From: Streptomyces atratus
GTDB taxonomy: Bacteria > Actinomycetota > Actinomycetes > Streptomycetales > Streptomycetaceae
DNA: 64,000 bases
Assembly: GCF_014648655.1 (NCBI RefSeq)
Contig: NZ_BMRN01000008.1
Span: 1-64,000 of the forward strand
Direction: 5' to 3'
Positions within the stretch are counted from its first letter, which is position 1. Each line of letters begins with the position of its first letter. Below the pieces are notes generated by a model, which ran no database searches, was not told the DNA's origin, and saw nothing but the letters and a program-made list of their open reading frames with translations. Below, piece by piece: positions 42,665 to 50,683 of this stretch. The position numbers and the translations under genes are program-made.

Positions 42665-43105
42665 TCAGTACCAGTGGTTGGCCTGCCAGAACGACCAGGC
42701 GCCGCACGGGCTGCCGTAGCGGGAGTTCATGTAGTCCATGCCCCACTTGATCTGGGTCTTGGCGTTGGTCTTCCAGTCGGAGCCGGCGGAGGCCATCTTC
42801 GAGCCGGGCAGGGCCTGGACGAGGCCGTAGGCGCCGGACGAGGCGTTGGTCGCGCTGGGGTTCCAGCCGCTCTCGTGCTGGACGATGTTGCTGAAGCACT
42901 GGAACTGTGCGGCGTTGCCGATCAACGACTTCGCCGTGTCCTGCGCGCCTGCGGCGACGGCGGTCGGCGCGGTGGCCGGTGCGGCCATGGCCGGGGTGAC
43001 GCCGAGGGCCAGGCCGGTGGTGCCGAGGAGTACGGCGGTGCCGGCGACGGCGGACTTGCGGCGGGCGGTGCGGGGCAGGGCGAGGATGTTACGGGCGAAC
43101 GACAC
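42665..43105 (-). CDS. secreted SLT-type lytic transglycosylase
   Basis: 146 residues from GTG 43105 (AGGA 5 nt upstream). A signal peptide (about 1-42) is followed by a short linker and the transglycosylase-like core: FSNIVQHESGWNPSATNASS, where Glu is the catalytic acid, then GAYGLVQALPGSKM and IKWGMDYMNSRYGSPCGAWS, ending in QANHWY. This compact SLT domain without LysM resembles short muralytic proteins that act in germination or growth. Upstream region 43106-43426 holds no other gene and no riboswitch that I can recognise. Confidence 0.9.
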   Translation of the reverse strand: MSFARNILALPRTARRKSAVAGTAVLLGTTGLALGVTPAMAAPATAPTAVAAGAQDTAKSLIGNAAQFQCFSNIVQHESGWNPSATNASSGAYGLVQALPGSKMASAGSDWKTNAKTQIKWGMDYMNSRYGSPCGAWSFWQANHWY

Positions 43106-43426
43106 AGGAGTCCTGACGGTCGGGTACGGGGGAGTCGCGGGCCGATCCGGATCGTGCGGTGGTGCGGGTGGATCGGTCTCGTCCGACCGCGGTCCGTTTC
43201 GGTGGACCAGGCGGTGCTCGGCGACGTGCTCCAGTGTTAGCGGCGCCGTTCGGCCGTGGCAACGACCCCCGATACGAGCCCGCTTCGCACCCGGAGGCGG
43301 AAGTCCCAAACCGTCCGAATTACCTCAAAGGTGTCATAGCAGGTCAGGGGGCATATGGAGTGGTTCGTACCGGATGGGTGCGGCTACTACCCCGGGTCGT
43401 GGAGCACCGAGGCCCTGTGGGAGGCC
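43106..43426. other. intergenic leader of transglycosylase gene
   Basis: A 321-bp gap between the ECF S-component stop and the transglycosylase start. I looked for a c-di-AMP (ydaO-type) riboswitch, common before such genes, and did not find its conserved parts with confidence. Confidence 0.4.
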
Positions 43427-44245
43427 TCACTTGCCGGAGGCGTCGAATGTGACCTGGGCCTCGAAGGCGGCGCGGCGGGTGGCCCGGCGCAGCGCCTTCA
43501 GCAGCGTCGCGCCGATGGTGAGGGTCAGCACCAAGGTGAGCACGGCCCGGCCCAGGTCCCAGCCGAGCGAGGTGGCCGTGCAGTACGCGAGGAAGCGGAC
43601 CAGGTTCTCCGGCAGTGGGTCACCCGGCTGGAAGGAGATCCCCGAGCCGAGTCCGGGCACGATCGTCCAGCCGTACAGGTTCATCACCGTGCCGTACGCG
43701 AACGACGCCACGAACCCGTACGCCGCGAGCATCAGGAGCTCGGCCCGTCCGCGCAGCCGGTCGGGGCCCGGCAGCAGGCCCGCGCCCATCGCGAACCAGC
43801 CCATCGACAGCATCTGGAACGGCATCCACGGACCCACCCCACCGGTGAGCAGCGCGGACGCGAACATCGTCACCGAGCCGAGCACGAAGCCGAAGCCGGG
43901 CCCGAGCACCCGGCCGCTCAGCACCATCAGGAAGAACATCGGTTCCAGCCCCGCCGTGCCCGCGCCCAGCGGGCGCAGCGCGGCGCCGACCGCGGCCAGC
44001 ACCCCCAGCATCGCCACCGCCTTCGCGTCGAGACCGGAGTCCGCGATCATCGCGACGACCACGCCGACCAGCAGCGGCAGCAACGCGGCGAACAGCCACG
44101 GCGCGTCCTGGGAATGCGCCAGACCGGAGTCCGCACCGGCCAGCAGCGGCCAGCCGAACGCGACCACCCCGATCGCACTGATGAGGACGAGCGCGGCGAT
44201 CGCACGCGGCCCGAGACGTACCGGTCGTGTCCGGCGCCCGCTCAT
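43427..44245 (-). CDS. ECF transporter S component (probable cobalamin uptake)
   Basis: 272 residues with six or seven transmembrane helices, for example AAYGFVASFAYGTVMNLYGW and LLPLLVGVVVAMIADSGLDA. The pattern, with LGSVTMFASALLTGGVGPWM, is that of ECF substrate-binding S proteins. ATG 44245 overlaps the stop of the upstream ATPase by 4 bp. It closes a five-gene operon that is headed by a cobalamin riboswitch, so the substrate is most likely vitamin B12 or a precursor. The sequence alone does not prove which corrinoid. Confidence 0.85.
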   Translation of the reverse strand: MSGRRTRPVRLGPRAIAALVLISAIGVVAFGWPLLAGADSGLAHSQDAPWLFAALLPLLVGVVVAMIADSGLDAKAVAMLGVLAAVGAALRPLGAGTAGLEPMFFLMVLSGRVLGPGFGFVLGSVTMFASALLTGGVGPWMPFQMLSMGWFAMGAGLLPGPDRLRGRAELLMLAAYGFVASFAYGTVMNLYGWTIVPGLGSGISFQPGDPLPENLVRFLAYCTATSLGWDLGRAVLTLVLTLTIGATLLKALRRATRRAAFEAQVTFDASGK

Positions 44246-45957
44246 GACGTGGCTCCCAGCGCGCCGCGCACCTGCGTCACGGTCAGCCACTCCTGCGGGG
44301 CGAGGATCTTCGCGGTCTGCGGAGCGAACGCCGGGGAGGAGACCACCACCTGCCGGGTCTCCCCGTCCGCGACGGTCTCCCCGTCGGCGAGTATCACCAC
44401 CCGGTGCGCCAGTTCGGCGGCGAGTTCCACGTCGTGCGTGGCCAGGACGATCGCATGCCCGTCGGCCGCGAGACCGCGCAGCACCCCCACCAGTCGGGCC
44501 TTCGCCGCGTAGTCCAGCCCGCGGGTCGGCTCGTCCAGGAGCAGCAGCGGGGGCCTCGCGGTGAGCACGACGGCCAGGGCGAGCGCGAGGCGCTGCCCCT
44601 CGGAGAGATCGCGGGGGTGCGTGTCGTCCGGCACACCGGGCAGCAGTTCGCAGACCAGGGCCCGACAGCTGCCCGCTGCGGCGCCCGCGTCGGCGTCGGC
44701 CGCGGCGCACTCGGTGGCGACCGTGTCCGCGTACAGCAGATCGCGTGGTTCCTGCGGTACGAGGCCGACCCGGCGCACCATCTCGCGCGGCTGTGTACGG
44801 TGCGGGGTCCGGTCCCCGACGAGGACGCTGCCCGTGGTGGGCTCGACCATGCCGACGAGCGCAGCCAGCAGGGTGGACTTGCCCGCACCGTTACGGCCCA
44901 TCAGGGCGACGGTCTCGCCGGCGGCGACGGTGAGCGTCACCCGGCGCAGCGCCTCGACGCGCCCACGCCGTACACCGAGACGCTCGACCCGGGCCGTGGC
45001 ATCGGTGACGGGCTCAAAAGCGGCGGTGGTGGTCTGTGCGCCGCGGCCCAGCAGCCGGGCGAGGGCGCCGCGCCGCGCGGGGGCGGTGGGCAGCGGGGCC
45101 AGCACGGTTGCGCAGGCCGGCGCGGGCGACGGGGGGTGTGCCTGCGCCAGCCGCTCGCGCAGGCCCGCCGCCCGGCGCCGGGCATCGCGGACCGAGAGCG
45201 GCAGTGGCTCCCACCCCGCCAGCCGGCCCAGCGCGACGACCGGTGGGTGGACCGGGGAGACGGCCATGATGTCCGCGGGCGCGCCCATGACCGGTGCGGC
45301 GCCCGGCGACGGCAGCAGGACGACCTGGTCCGCGTACTGCACCACCCGCTCCAGCCGGTGCTCCGCCATCAGGACCGTCGTACCCAGGTCGTGCACCAGC
45401 CGTTGCAGCACGGCGAGGACCTCCTCGGCCGCCGCCGGGTCCAGCGCGGACGTCGGCTCGTCGAGGACCAGGACCTTCGGATGCGGGGTGAGGACCGAGC
45501 CGATCGCGACCCGCTGCTGCTGCCCGCCGGAGAGCGTGGCGATCGGCCGGTCGCGCAGCCCGGCCAGGCCCAGCAGATCGAGGGTCTCCTCGACCCGCCG
45601 CCGCATCACATCGGGGGCGAGGCCCAGCGACTCCATCCCGTAGGCCAGCTCGTCCTCGACCGTGTCGGTGACGAAGTGGGAGAGCGGGTCCTGGCCCACC
45701 GTGCCGACCAGATCGGCGAGTTCGCGTGGTTTGTGAGTACGCGTGTCGCGACCGTCGACCGTGACCCGGCCGCTCAGCGTGCCGCCGGTGAAGTGCGGTA
45801 CGAGACCGGACACGGCGCCCAGCAGCGTCGACTTGCCGACCCCGGACGGACCGACGAGCAGTACCAACTCGCCCTCGGGAATGGTCAGATCGACCCCGCA
45901 GAGGGTGGGGCGCTCCGTCCCCTCGTACTGCACCGAGACGTGCTCGAACCGGATCAC
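44242..45957 (-). CDS. ECF transporter A component, fused double ATPase
   Basis: 571 residues, two complete ABC ATPase domains in one chain. Domain 1: Walker A GPSGVGKST (about 38), signature LSGGQQQR, Walker B VLVLDEPTSALD. Domain 2: Walker A GRNGAGKST (about 330), signature LSEGQRLAL, Walker B LLLLDEPTRGLD. A variable Pro/Ala-rich linker joins them. In most ECF systems EcfA and EcfA' are separate; fusion occurs in Actinobacteria. GTG 45957 overlaps the EcfT stop by 4 bp. Confidence 0.95.
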   Translation of the reverse strand: MIRFEHVSVQYEGTERPTLCGVDLTIPEGELVLLVGPSGVGKSTLLGAVSGLVPHFTGGTLSGRVTVDGRDTRTHKPRELADLVGTVGQDPLSHFVTDTVEDELAYGMESLGLAPDVMRRRVEETLDLLGLAGLRDRPIATLSGGQQQRVAIGSVLTPHPKVLVLDEPTSALDPAAAEEVLAVLQRLVHDLGTTVLMAEHRLERVVQYADQVVLLPSPGAAPVMGAPADIMAVSPVHPPVVALGRLAGWEPLPLSVRDARRRAAGLRERLAQAHPPSPAPACATVLAPLPTAPARRGALARLLGRGAQTTTAAFEPVTDATARVERLGVRRGRVEALRRVTLTVAAGETVALMGRNGAGKSTLLAALVGMVEPTTGSVLVGDRTPHRTQPREMVRRVGLVPQEPRDLLYADTVATECAAADADAGAAAGSCRALVCELLPGVPDDTHPRDLSEGQRLALALAVVLTARPPLLLLDEPTRGLDYAAKARLVGVLRGLAADGHAIVLATHDVELAAELAHRVVILADGETVADGETRQVVVSSPAFAPQTAKILAPQEWLTVTQVRGALGATS

Positions 45958-47108
45958 TGGCTCTCCTTGGAATTCGGGGCGCCCACCGGGGGCGGCACGG
46001 GCGCCACCACCGCGGGCAGCAGCCCGATCAGCACCGCCGCCGCGGGCCACAACGGAAGCACCGGTGCGACCAGCGGCACGACCCCGGGGCGCAGCGCCTC
46101 CCCGTCGACACCGCCCGCCCAGATCATCGCCACGGCCACCGCGACCCCCGAACCCGCCACCAGCCAGGCCCGCACACCCCACCGGTCGGGCCGGTAGCGG
46201 GTACGGACCGAGCGGGCCCCGCCGAGCCGCAGCCCGGCCATCGCGGCGACGAGCCCGGCGATCAGCAGCGGCAGGCCGTACACCGCACCCTGCGCGGCCA
46301 GCAGACCGTACGTACCCGCGCACACCCCGAGCAGCCCGCCGAGCGTGAGGACGTTCGTGGTGTGCCGGACGGCGGGCGGGACCTCGGCGGTGCGCCCGTA
46401 TCCGCGCGCGTCCATCGAGGCCGCCACCGCGACCGATCGCTCCAGCGCACCCTCCAGGACCGGCAGTCCGATCTGGAGGACCGCCTTGATGCCACCGGTC
46501 GGACGGCCCCGCAGCCGCCGCGCGGTGCGCAGCCGCACCACATCGGCGACCATGTTCGGCGCGAACGTCATCGCGACGACGACGGCGACCCCCGCCTCGT
46601 ACAGCGCACCCGGCAGCGACTTCAGCAGCCTGGCCGGGTTGGCGAGCGAGTTCGCCGCACCGACGCAGATCAGCAGGGTGGCCAGCTTCGCCCCGTCGTA
46701 CAGCGCGAAGACCAGCTGTTCGGCGGTGACCCGGCCCCCGATCCTGACGCCCTTCGCCCAGTCGGGCAGCGGCACCTCGGGGAGTGTGAACACCGTATGC
46801 GTACCGGGGATCGGCGAACCGAGAAAGACGGCGAAGACCAGCCGCACACCGACGACGAACAGCCCGATCCTGATGAACGCCCCGTACGAACGGGCCCACG
46901 GCGCATCCGTACGGCGTGCCGCGACCACATAGCCCGCCACCCCCACCAACAGGCCGAGCAGCAGTGGGTTGGTGGTCCGGGACGCGGCGGTGGCGAGGCC
47001 GAGCGCCCACAGCCACCAGGCCCCGGCGGGCAGGGCGTTGCTCCGGGTCGCCCCGGGGGCGCGCAGCGGGCGGCGCAGCCGGACCGGGCCGGTGGTCGGG
47101 GCGGTCAT
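45954..47108 (-). CDS. ECF transporter T component
   Basis: 384 residues with an N-terminal membrane domain and the two coupling-helix motifs RLRTARRLRGR and SMDARGYGRTAE, each with the A-R-x pattern that docks to the ATPases (about residues 190-235). Extra hydrophobic segments at the C-terminus (LVAPVLPLWPAAAVLIGLLP) are longer than in the standard EcfT. ATG 47108 overlaps the SCO2322-like stop by 4 bp. It joins the fused ATPase and the S component. Confidence 0.93.
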   Translation of the reverse strand: MTAPTTGPVRLRRPLRAPGATRSNALPAGAWWLWALGLATAASRTTNPLLLGLLVGVAGYVVAARRTDAPWARSYGAFIRIGLFVVGVRLVFAVFLGSPIPGTHTVFTLPEVPLPDWAKGVRIGGRVTAEQLVFALYDGAKLATLLICVGAANSLANPARLLKSLPGALYEAGVAVVVAMTFAPNMVADVVRLRTARRLRGRPTGGIKAVLQIGLPVLEGALERSVAVAASMDARGYGRTAEVPPAVRHTTNVLTLGGLLGVCAGTYGLLAAQGAVYGLPLLIAGLVAAMAGLRLGGARSVRTRYRPDRWGVRAWLVAGSGVAVAVAMIWAGGVDGEALRPGVVPLVAPVLPLWPAAAVLIGLLPAVVAPVPPPVGAPNSKESQ

Positions 47109-47788
47109 CCGCGGCGGCGGCGGGCCTGCACGACTGCGGCGATGCCGAGGAGAAGAACGGCACCGACCCCGACCAGCACCCCGGCGGACGGTCCGCCACC
47201 GGAGCCGCCGGAGTCCCCGTCGGCGGCGGAATCGGCCGGGGACGCGGATGCGGACGCGGCAGGCGCCTGGTCACCGTTGCCCGAGACCTGTTCGCCGCAG
47301 CCCGAGGCCGGATAGCCGGATATGGCACAGAGCAGCGCGTCGCTGCTGTAGCGCAGCGGTTTGGCCACCGATGCGAGCGCCTCCGCGGTGCTCGCGTCCG
47401 GGGCGACCCGTGCGCACGCGGTGCGCAGCGCGGGCGGAGTCTCGCCGGCCGGGGCGTCCGCCGTCGTGCCCGGGTCGATGACCAGCGCGACCCGCTTGGT
47501 GCCGTCCTCGGCCGGGGTGTCCGCGCAGATCTTCGCGAAACCGGGAGAGCGGCGCGGCTTCGCCGAGTCCTGGGAGTCCTCGCTCACCGAGAACCGGAAA
47601 CCCTGCACCGCGCCGTCGTCCGGGCGGACCAGGGACGGGCCCTGGGTGGCATACGTCCACCCGGTGCCGGAGCCCTCCCAGAACGACCAGTACCGGTACC
47701 CGGCCGCCTGAGCCGTCCCCGCGCCGAGTACGGCCAGGACGGCGCCCAGGACCACCAGGAGAGCGGCGGCCCTTCCCGCCCGCCTCAC
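47105..47788 (-). CDS. SCO2322-family secreted/membrane protein
   Basis: 227 residues from GTG 47788. A signal peptide (about 1-29) is followed by a domain starting YRYWSFWEGSGTGWTYATQG with several cysteines (FAKICADTPAED, RTACARVAPDAS, DALLCAISGYPASGC) that may form disulfides. A Ser/Ala/Asp spacer follows, then a C-terminal transmembrane helix (AGVLVGVGAVLLLGIAAVVQ) ending in ARRRRG. I recognise it as the SCO2322 family. Its role is unknown, but it always seems to stand between the repeat protein and EcfT here, so it is likely part of the capture system. Confidence 0.82.
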   Translation of the reverse strand: MRRAGRAAALLVVLGAVLAVLGAGTAQAAGYRYWSFWEGSGTGWTYATQGPSLVRPDDGAVQGFRFSVSEDSQDSAKPRRSPGFAKICADTPAEDGTKRVALVIDPGTTADAPAGETPPALRTACARVAPDASTAEALASVAKPLRYSSDALLCAISGYPASGCGEQVSGNGDQAPAASASASPADSAADGDSGGSGGGPSAGVLVGVGAVLLLGIAAVVQARRRRG

Positions 47789-49059
47789 AGCTGCTGGTTC
47801 TTGCGGCGGCCGCTGATCAGGAAGCCGGCGCCCGCACCGACGACGAGGCCGATGCCGACGTACCACCACACGCCGCCGATCACGTCGTCCCCGCTGTGGA
47901 CCTGGTCCTTCTCCGTGGCCACGTACCCGGTGTCGGCGGACGGGTCGGGCGTCGTGACGGCCGCGGGGGCGGGACCGGTCGCGTTCAGCTTGTCGATCAG
48001 GTTGACGCCGCCGAAGTCGCGGGCGTCGGCGCCGGTCGCGTGCGCGGCGAGGGCGAGCTGCGCGTAGGCGGCGGGACCGTTCTGCTCCGCCCAGGCCCCG
48101 GAGTTCTTCTTCAGCCAGGCCACGGCCTTGGCCGCCTTGTCCTGGTGGCCCGCGGCCGACAGCGCGACGACCGCGTCCGCGGTGTTGCCGAAGTCGGGCT
48201 GCGGGGTGGAGTCGGTGGCGCCGGGCATCGGCGCCAGGTCGAGATGACCGCTGGTCGCGAGGGCGTCCGCGAGGAAGTGGGCGCCGTTCTGGGCGGCCTG
48301 CTCGGGCGTGAGACCGGACCCCGGATGGCAGCTGGGCGCCTTGACCGCGGCGTTGTTCCCGACGGCCATGGCCTTGCCCATCGTGCCGAGCACGGCGGCC
48401 GCGGTGGCGTCCGCGTTGGCGGCGAGCTTCCCGGCCTTGTCGGGCTGGTAGGCGAAGGCGCCGCCGTCCTTGCTGCCGCACGGGATCGCGAGCCCCAGCA
48501 GTGCGTCGTAGGGGGTCTTGCCGCCCGGGGTCGTGATGTCCGCGATCCGCTGGCCCTGCCGGGCAAGGGCGCCGATCACCAGCGAGGTGGAGTTGGCGTC
48601 ACTGGCCCCGCCCGCGGTGTAGCCCCAGCCGCCGTCCTTGTTCTGTACGGACTTCAGCCAGCGCACCGAGTTGTTCACGATGTCCCGGTGCCCGCCCACC
48701 TCGACGAGCGCCTGGACGGCGGCCGCGGTGGCATTGGTGTCCAGCACGGTCTTCTCGGTGCACGGCTGGGAGACATCGGGCCGGTACGAGGCGTAGGCGC
48801 CGTTGCCGCACTGCTGGGCGATCAGCCAGTCCACCGACTTCGTGGCGGGCGTGACGCCCTCGACCCGCTGGGCGAGGAAGGCCAGCGACTGCCGCCAGAC
48901 ACCGTCGTACGTGGGGTCCTTCGTCCCGTACAGCCCGGAAGGCAGTGCGGTGGACGGCGAGGGCGACGGGGACGGCGCTGCGACCGCGACCGGGGCAGCG
49001 GCCGCACAGAGCACGGTGGCGGTGGCGGCGAGCATTGCTGCGCTGCGGCGTACGGTCAT
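47785..49059 (-). CDS. surface-anchored alpha/alpha-repeat protein (possible cobalamin-binding protein)
   Basis: 424 residues. A signal peptide (about 1-28) is followed by a repetitive helical region (about 50-345) with prenyltransferase/squalene-cyclase-like units: SVDWLIAQQCGNGAYASYRP, SVRWLKSVQNKDGGWGYTAG, ADATAAAVLGTMGKAMAVGN and AVAWLKKNSGAWAEQNGPAA. The Q-x-x-x-GGW pattern builds alpha/alpha toroids. Animal intrinsic factor and transcobalamin bind B12 with such a toroid. The C-terminus has a transmembrane helix (GVWWYVGIGLVVGAGAGFLI) and a short basic tail. First gene of the riboswitch-controlled operon. Confidence 0.8.
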   Translation of the reverse strand: MTVRRSAAMLAATATVLCAAAAPVAVAAPSPSPSPSTALPSGLYGTKDPTYDGVWRQSLAFLAQRVEGVTPATKSVDWLIAQQCGNGAYASYRPDVSQPCTEKTVLDTNATAAAVQALVEVGGHRDIVNNSVRWLKSVQNKDGGWGYTAGGASDANSTSLVIGALARQGQRIADITTPGGKTPYDALLGLAIPCGSKDGGAFAYQPDKAGKLAANADATAAAVLGTMGKAMAVGNNAAVKAPSCHPGSGLTPEQAAQNGAHFLADALATSGHLDLAPMPGATDSTPQPDFGNTADAVVALSAAGHQDKAAKAVAWLKKNSGAWAEQNGPAAYAQLALAAHATGADARDFGGVNLIDKLNATGPAPAAVTTPDPSADTGYVATEKDQVHSGDDVIGGVWWYVGIGLVVGAGAGFLISGRRKNQQL

Positions 49060-49104
49060 GGCGGGCGGGGCCTCTCCTGCGGGGGGAACCGGGCACAGGC
49101 ACGC

Positions 49105-49275
49105 TCACGCACCAGGCTCCGGCTCCGTATACCTCGACGGTGCCGACCACCGGGGTTCCGGTGGTGCGAGCCGGTCACGACCGCGGACAGGGCATTCCGA
49201 CTCACCGTCTCCTGTGACGGTTCACGGCTGCGTGGTCAGTGCCGGATTTGCACCGGCTTCCCCCTGAACGGGCAT
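49105..49275 (-). promoter_or_regulatory. cobalamin riboswitch
   Basis: On the minus strand, GGGAAGCCGGTGCAAATCCG runs on into GCACTG (49262-49237), the conserved core of AdoCbl/cobalamin riboswitches. It is followed by the B12-box-like GAGTCGGAATGCC (49203-49191). A hairpin with arms CCACCGG and CCGGTGG (49147-49164) lies between the aptamer and the start codon at 49059 and could be the expression platform. Position and strand fit control of the ECF operon, presumably repressing it when cobalamin is ample. Outer boundaries are approximate. Confidence 0.8.
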
Positions 49276-49373
49276 GATGACGACTCGCATACTCTACCGG
49301 GCGGGTTCGGGCGGCCTCCGAGCCGGGAGGAGCGTCGACGCCCGTCCTGGCTCCCGCCAGGGCGGGAGCCCCG

Positions 49374-50414
49374 TCACACCGCGATGTACGTCACCGGCTC
49401 GCTCCCCGCCACCGCCTCCGCGCGCCCCAGCTTCACCAGCCGCCGCAGATGCGCCTCCGCCTCCGAGACGGCGATGCTCCGCGAGCCGTGCGGGATCTGC
49501 GCCCAGGGCCGGTTCCACTCCATTCGCTCGGCCAGCTGCCACGGCGTCAGCGGGGCGGCCAGCAGTTCGAGCAGGCCGGTCAGCCGCTCCTCGTGATGGT
49601 CCAGGAGTTCCTGTACGCGGCCGGCGGCATCCGCGAACGCGTACTGATGGGCGGGCAGCACTTCGGCGACCCCGAGCCTGCCGATGCGCTCCAGTGAGTC
49701 GAGGTAGTCCCCGAGAGGGTCGGTCACCGTCGCGTCGTCCGGGCCCTCGTACAGCCCGATGTGCGGGCTGATGCCCGGCAGCAGATGATCCCCGGAAAAG
49801 AGCCGGCCACGGCCCGGCAGATTCCGCGGATGCTCCTCCTCCAGGTGCAGGCAGACATGGCCGGGCGTGTGCCCCGGCGTCCAGATGGCCCGCAGCTTGC
49901 GGCCGGCCAGACCGAGGAGTTCACCGGGAACGATCTCCCGGTCGGGAAGTGCGGCCCGCAGCCCGGGCAGCGTGCGCATCCGGCCCCTCTCGGCCGCGGC
50001 CGCCCGCAACGGCGCGAGATGCTCCTCGGGCGCACCGACCGCGCTGAGCTTCGCCGAGAGATACGCCAGCCAGGTACCCGGCCGGGACTCACGGGTACGC
50101 CGCACGATCGCGGTGTCCGCCGCATGCATGGCGATCCAGGCCCCGGACGCCTCGCGCACCTGCCCGGAGAGGCCGTGGTGGTCCGGGTGATGGTGGGTGA
50201 TGACCACACCGTGGATGTCGCCGATATCCACACCGGTGGCGGCGAGCCCGTCGGTGAGCGTGTCCCACGCCTCCGGATCGTCCCAGCCCGTATCGATCAG
50301 GACCGGCCCGCGATCGGTGTCGAGAACATGCACAAGAGTGTGGCCGAGCGGATTGTCAGGGATGGGGACCTTGATGCTGTGTACGCCCCCGCCGTGGTCG
50401 GTCACCTGCGTCAT
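49374..50414 (-). CDS. MBL-fold metallohydrolase with C-terminal winged helix
   Basis: 346 residues from ATG 50414 (GGGGAG upstream). The metal site motif is VVITHHHPDHHGLSG (HxHxDH), with TPGHTPGHVCLHLEEEH and GRLFSGDHLLPGISP supplying the third His and the Asp. The C-terminal 65 residues (AERMEWNRPWAQIPHGSRSI, then VSEAEAHLRRLVKLGRAEAV) form a winged helix as in LACTB2-like hydrolases. It may hydrolyse an acyl-CoA thioester or lactone. A KstR-like site (50491-50504) in its promoter region ties it to the P450/thiolase genes. Divergent from the aldehyde dehydrogenase gene. Confidence 0.9.
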   Translation of the reverse strand: MTQVTDHGGGVHSIKVPIPDNPLGHTLVHVLDTDRGPVLIDTGWDDPEAWDTLTDGLAATGVDIGDIHGVVITHHHPDHHGLSGQVREASGAWIAMHAADTAIVRRTRESRPGTWLAYLSAKLSAVGAPEEHLAPLRAAAAERGRMRTLPGLRAALPDREIVPGELLGLAGRKLRAIWTPGHTPGHVCLHLEEEHPRNLPGRGRLFSGDHLLPGISPHIGLYEGPDDATVTDPLGDYLDSLERIGRLGVAEVLPAHQYAFADAAGRVQELLDHHEERLTGLLELLAAPLTPWQLAERMEWNRPWAQIPHGSRSIAVSEAEAHLRRLVKLGRAEAVAGSEPVTYIAV

Positions 50415-50490
50415 GGGCTCCCCATCTCTCTCCGCGGCCTGGTCGGCGTACCGGACGTACGGCTGTGCGGTGCACCGCGCCCACTGTAAC

Positions 50491-50504
50491 GAGAACTTGT
50501 TCCA
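50491..50504. promoter_or_regulatory. KstR-like operator before MBL hydrolase
   Basis: GAGAACTTGTTCCA fits TNNAACNNGTTNNA except for the first base and contains the perfect palindrome GAACTTGTTC. It lies 77 bp upstream of the MBL start codon. Confidence 0.55.
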
Positions 50505-50620
50505 GTAGTAGCCCCGGTCGACCATCTATTCGTTCGGGGGTGTTCCTCGGTTGTGCGGCGGCCCGGATCGATCGGCCGGCGGCCCGGGTGGGTGCTGTCG
50601 CAGCCGTGGACTCCTGGAAC

Positions 50621-50638
50621 TGGAACTGGTATCAGTTC
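50621..50638. promoter_or_regulatory. KstR-like operator before aldehyde dehydrogenase
   Basis: TGGAACTGGTATCA matches TNNAACNNGTTNNA with one change (GTA for GTT), as in the thiolase operator. It is part of a palindrome GAACTG...CAGTTC (50623-50638), 46 bp before the gene. Confidence 0.55.
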
Positions 50639-50683
50639 TGGCACGGAGTCAGGTAACGTGCCGGGTCGCGGGAGGCAGCAGCC

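Noticed and set aside
43106..43426. Possible ydaO/c-di-AMP riboswitch before the transglycosylase gene
   Set aside because: The conserved core could not be found by eye; a covariance search would be needed to claim it.
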